From Pseudomonas sp. MF4836 (GTDB lineage Bacteria; Pseudomonadota; Gammaproteobacteria; Pseudomonadales; Pseudomonadaceae): DNA of 57,730 nucleotides. The notes beneath the pieces were generated by a model. That model was not told the DNA's origin and did no database searches. It saw only the letters and a program-made list of their open reading frames with translations. Of the stretch, positions 55,476-57,730 are shown piece after piece (position 1 is the first letter of the stretch; every line of letters begins with the position of its first letter). The stretch is from positions 1 to 57,730 of the forward strand of contig NZ_MVOL01000023.1 in NCBI RefSeq assembly GCF_002018875.1, in the 5' to 3' direction. The position numbers and the translations under genes are program-made.

Positions 55476-57368
55476 TCAGACGTGGGGCGGAGCCGCAGGC
55501 TTGGCCGGGCTGGCGTATTGCGGTTTCAGGTGGCCATCCTGGTCAAGCAGCCAGGCGTCCATGATCTGCCGCACCACAGGGCCGGCGACGCGGCCACCGG
55601 CTTCGCCGTTTTCGATCATCACCGAAATCACGATCCTTGGATGCTCGGCCGGGGCGAAGCCGACGAACAAGGCGTTGTCTCGGTTACGCTCGCGGGTCTT
55701 GAGGCGGTTGTAACGCTCGCCCTGCTTGATCGCCACCACTTGCGCCGTGCCACTCTTGCCGGCAATCCGGTACTGCGCGCCGGCCGCTGCGGCCCGCGCA
55801 ATGCCCCGCGGGTCGTGCATCACCATCTGCATGCCATGGTTGACCTGCTCCCAGTCACGCGGGTCCTTGAGCAGGATGTTCGGCATCGGGTGTTCGTCCA
55901 CCGGTGCCACGCCGTCGATGGTGCGCGCCAGGTGTGGACGGTTCCAGATGCCCTTGTTGGCGATCAGCGCGGTGGCCTGGGCCAACTGCAGCGGTGTGAC
56001 CTGCATATAGCCCTGTCCGATGCCGAGGATCACCGTCTCACCCGGGAACCACGGCTGGCGGCGTGTGGCGCGCTTCCAGGCCTGGGATGGCATCAACCCG
56101 GCCGACTCTTCGAACATGTCCAGGGAGACCTTCTCACCCAGACCGAACATCGCCATGTAGTCGTGCAGGCGATCGATGCCGAGCTTGTGCGCCAGGTCGT
56201 AGAAGTAGGTGTCGTTGGAGCGCATGATCGCCGCGTCCATATCCACCCAGCCGTCACCACTGTGGTTCCAGTTGCGGTACTTGTGGTCGAAGTCCGGCAG
56301 TTGGTAATAGCCCGGATCGAAGACCCGGGTCGACGCTGTGACCACACCGCTGTCGAGGCCGGCAATCGCCACCTCGGGCTTGATGGTCGAGCCCGGCGCG
56401 TAGAGGCCGCGAAGAACGCGATTGAATAGCGGGCGGTCGATGGAGTCATGCAGGGCCGCGTATTCCTTGAAGCTGATCCCGGTCACGAACAGGTTGGGGT
56501 CGAAGCTCGGCTTGCTGACCATGGCCAGCACCTCGCCGGTTTCCGGGTCGAGGGCGACCACCGAGCCGCGACGATCACCCAAGGCCTCTTCAGCGGCCTC
56601 CTGGAGCTTCACGTCGAGGCTGAGCACGATGCTCTTGCCCGGAATCGGGTCGGTGTGCTTGAGCACGCGCATCACCCGCCCCTGGGCGTTGGTCTCGACC
56701 TCTTCATAGCCGACATGGCCGTGCAGCTCGGATTCGTAGAACCGCTCGATACCGGTCTTGCCGATCGACTGGGTGCCGCGGTACTCCACCGAGTCCAGGG
56801 CCTTGGCCTCTTTCTCGTTGATGCGCCCGACATAGCCGATGGAATGGGCAAAATGTGCGCCCATTGGGTAATGACGCACGAACTGCGCTTCAACGTCGAG
56901 GCCAGGCAATCGGTACTCATTGACCGCCAATACGGCGATCTGCTCCTCGGTCAGCTCATAAAACAGCGTGACCGGCACAAAGGGGTGGCGCGCCTGCTTC
57001 ATCTCTTTGTCGAACAGTGCACGATCCTCGGCCGGCAAGTGCAGCAACTCGACCACTTGGTCCAGTTCGCCCTTGAGGTCAGTGGTGCGTTCGCGGGTGA
57101 TGGTCAGGTTGAAACTGGGACGGTTGTCGGCCAGCACCACACCATTACGGTCATAGATCAGGCCCCGGGTCGGGGTGATCGGCAGCACGTGCACGCGGTT
57201 GTTTTCGGAGACAGTGGAGTGGTAATCGAACTCCACCACCTGCAGAAAATACAGGCGACCGACCAGGGTGCAGCTGATGGCTACGACAAACAGAGCGCAG
57301 GCCAGCAGGCGCTTGTTGACCAGGCGGGTTTCTTTTTCGTGGTCTTTGATCGGTATCGCTTCGGGCAT
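55476..57368 (-). CDS. mrdA: Penicillin-binding protein 2 (transpeptidase)
   Basis: A 630-residue class B PBP. It has an N-terminal membrane anchor (LLACALFVVAISCTLVGRLYF), a pedestal domain and a transpeptidase domain with Ser327-x-x-Lys330 (GSTIK), Ser384-Asn385-Asp386 and Lys538-Ser-Gly (GKSGT). It crosslinks peptidoglycan for cell elongation and is a beta-lactam target. I chose ATG 57368, whose N-terminus matches known PBP2; ATG 57428 and 57389 are also open. No rodA, rlmH or mltB neighbour is present, so this is probably a second PBP2 copy, not the elongation-operon gene. Confidence 0.92.
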   Translation of the reverse strand: MPEAIPIKDHEKETRLVNKRLLACALFVVAISCTLVGRLYFLQVVEFDYHSTVSENNRVHVLPITPTRGLIYDRNGVVLADNRPSFNLTITRERTTDLKGELDQVVELLHLPAEDRALFDKEMKQARHPFVPVTLFYELTEEQIAVLAVNEYRLPGLDVEAQFVRHYPMGAHFAHSIGYVGRINEKEAKALDSVEYRGTQSIGKTGIERFYESELHGHVGYEEVETNAQGRVMRVLKHTDPIPGKSIVLSLDVKLQEAAEEALGDRRGSVVALDPETGEVLAMVSKPSFDPNLFVTGISFKEYAALHDSIDRPLFNRVLRGLYAPGSTIKPEVAIAGLDSGVVTASTRVFDPGYYQLPDFDHKYRNWNHSGDGWVDMDAAIMRSNDTYFYDLAHKLGIDRLHDYMAMFGLGEKVSLDMFEESAGLMPSQAWKRATRRQPWFPGETVILGIGQGYMQVTPLQLAQATALIANKGIWNRPHLARTIDGVAPVDEHPMPNILLKDPRDWEQVNHGMQMVMHDPRGIARAAAAGAQYRIAGKSGTAQVVAIKQGERYNRLKTRERNRDNALFVGFAPAEHPRIVISVMIENGEAGGRVAGPVVRQIMDAWLLDQDGHLKPQYASPAKPAAPPHV

Positions 57369-57609
57369 TTCTACAGCTTCTCGTGACATGAAGGTGCGCG
57401 CGGATCCGTGCGGGTAACTCAAGTCCATTAAAAAACGAGCTGCACCATACCAAAAACTACCTGCTCACCAGGACAGGATTTCCCATACGACTGATCAATG
57501 GCAGATGGCACAGCGGCAAACTTCAAGTGGATAGCGGCAAGCGGGAGCCGAACAAGGTGCCTGCAAGGTCGTCCCCGAACAGCCTTGGCTTTCCTGCGCG
57601 CAAAAACAA

Positions 57610-57639
57610 AACCCCTGATTGCGTTAGCAATCAGGGGTT
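57610..57639 (-). terminator. rRNA operon terminator
   Basis: AACCCCTGATTGC-GTTA-GCAATCAGGGGTT, a 13-bp perfect stem just after the 5S rRNA on the minus strand, followed by a T-rich run (TTTGTTTTTG). Confidence 0.95.
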
Positions 57640-57650
57640 CTGGAATTTAA

Positions 57651-57730
57651 TCTTGACGATGACCTACTCTCACATGGGGAAACCCCACACTACCATCGGC
57701 GATGCATCGTTTCACTGCTGAGTTCGGGAT
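57651..57730 (-). rRNA. rrf: 5S ribosomal RNA, 3' part
   Basis: The minus strand reads as the 3' two-thirds of a Pseudomonas 5S rRNA (GAAACGATGCATCGCCGATGG region and GAGAGTAGGTCATCGTCAAG at the end). The 5' end lies beyond the window. It marks the end of an rRNA operon that points into the window and is stopped by the adjacent terminator. Confidence 0.93.

Noticed and set aside
1..57730. CRISPR arrays, phage genes, transposases, tRNA genes
   Set aside because: No regularly spaced repeats, integrase or transposase motifs, or tRNA-like folds were seen; apart from the Rsm-like RNA and the 5S fragment no RNA gene stood out.

Overview
The window is GC-rich, tightly packed chromosomal DNA from a fluorescent-type Pseudomonas (P. 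fluorescens group is my inference). The evidence is iron-starvation (PvdS-type) promoter boxes around a peptide synthetase, an RsmX-like GacA-controlled small RNA, a REP doublet typical of the genus, a complete set of genes for quinohemoprotein amine dehydrogenase, and the 3' end of an rRNA operon at the right edge. I saw no phage, transposase or CRISPR array.

Left part (1-6.5 kb): the edge of a siderophore-type locus. It holds the start of a non-ribosomal peptide synthetase, a siderophore-interacting flavoreductase, an SCP2-JmjC fusion oxygenase, a type II thioesterase and an MFS exporter. Four promoters carry a TAAAT/TAATT-N16-CGT signature, two exact and two with one mismatch, so the block is probably driven by PvdS or a close relative. 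The exporter faces a TetR gene across two identical-arm palindromes. From 7 to 19 kb are housekeeping and accessory genes: an SDR/GH15 pair, lipoproteins, an isochorismatase-like hydrolase, an unusual fusion of a degenerate alpha/beta hydrolase with a rifampin-phosphotransferase-like dikinase (13.6-16.1 kb), and isonitrile hydratase InhA beside a GlxA-type regulator.

Middle (19-27.7 kb): a LysE exporter divergent from a MocR regulator, an intergenic RsmX-like sRNA with a GacA-box-like site, an SRPBCC-ArsR-phosphotransferase operon, and a TonB-dependent siderophore receptor. Upstream of the receptor a short gene appears to be a deletion fusion of a FecI-type sigma factor with the C-terminus of a FecR-type anti-sigma. 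ADP-ribosylglycohydrolase and LprI-like genes follow.

Amine catabolism (27.7-46.4 kb): qhpA-D-C-B encode quinohemoprotein amine dehydrogenase and its radical-SAM crosslinking enzyme. About 8.5 kb away on the same strand a second operon holds a sigma-54 activator, then qhpF (exporter), qhpE (leader protease) and qhpG (flavin hydroxylase). Between them lie HAD, aerotaxis receptor, hemerythrin, DUF4337, a phenylacetaldehyde-dehydrogenase-like gene with a sigma-54 promoter, and an amidohydrolase. The expected flow is amine to aldehyde in the periplasm, then aldehyde to acid in the cytoplasm.

Right part (46.6-57.7 kb): two related transporter/regulator modules, each an MHS-family symporter divergent from a LysR gene and sharing a spaced promoter motif. 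One carries an acetylpolyamine-amidohydrolase-like gene and an N-carbamoyl amidase; the other a class II aldolase and a GhrA-type reductase. A free-standing PBP2 gene and the 3' part of a 5S rRNA gene with its terminator close the window.
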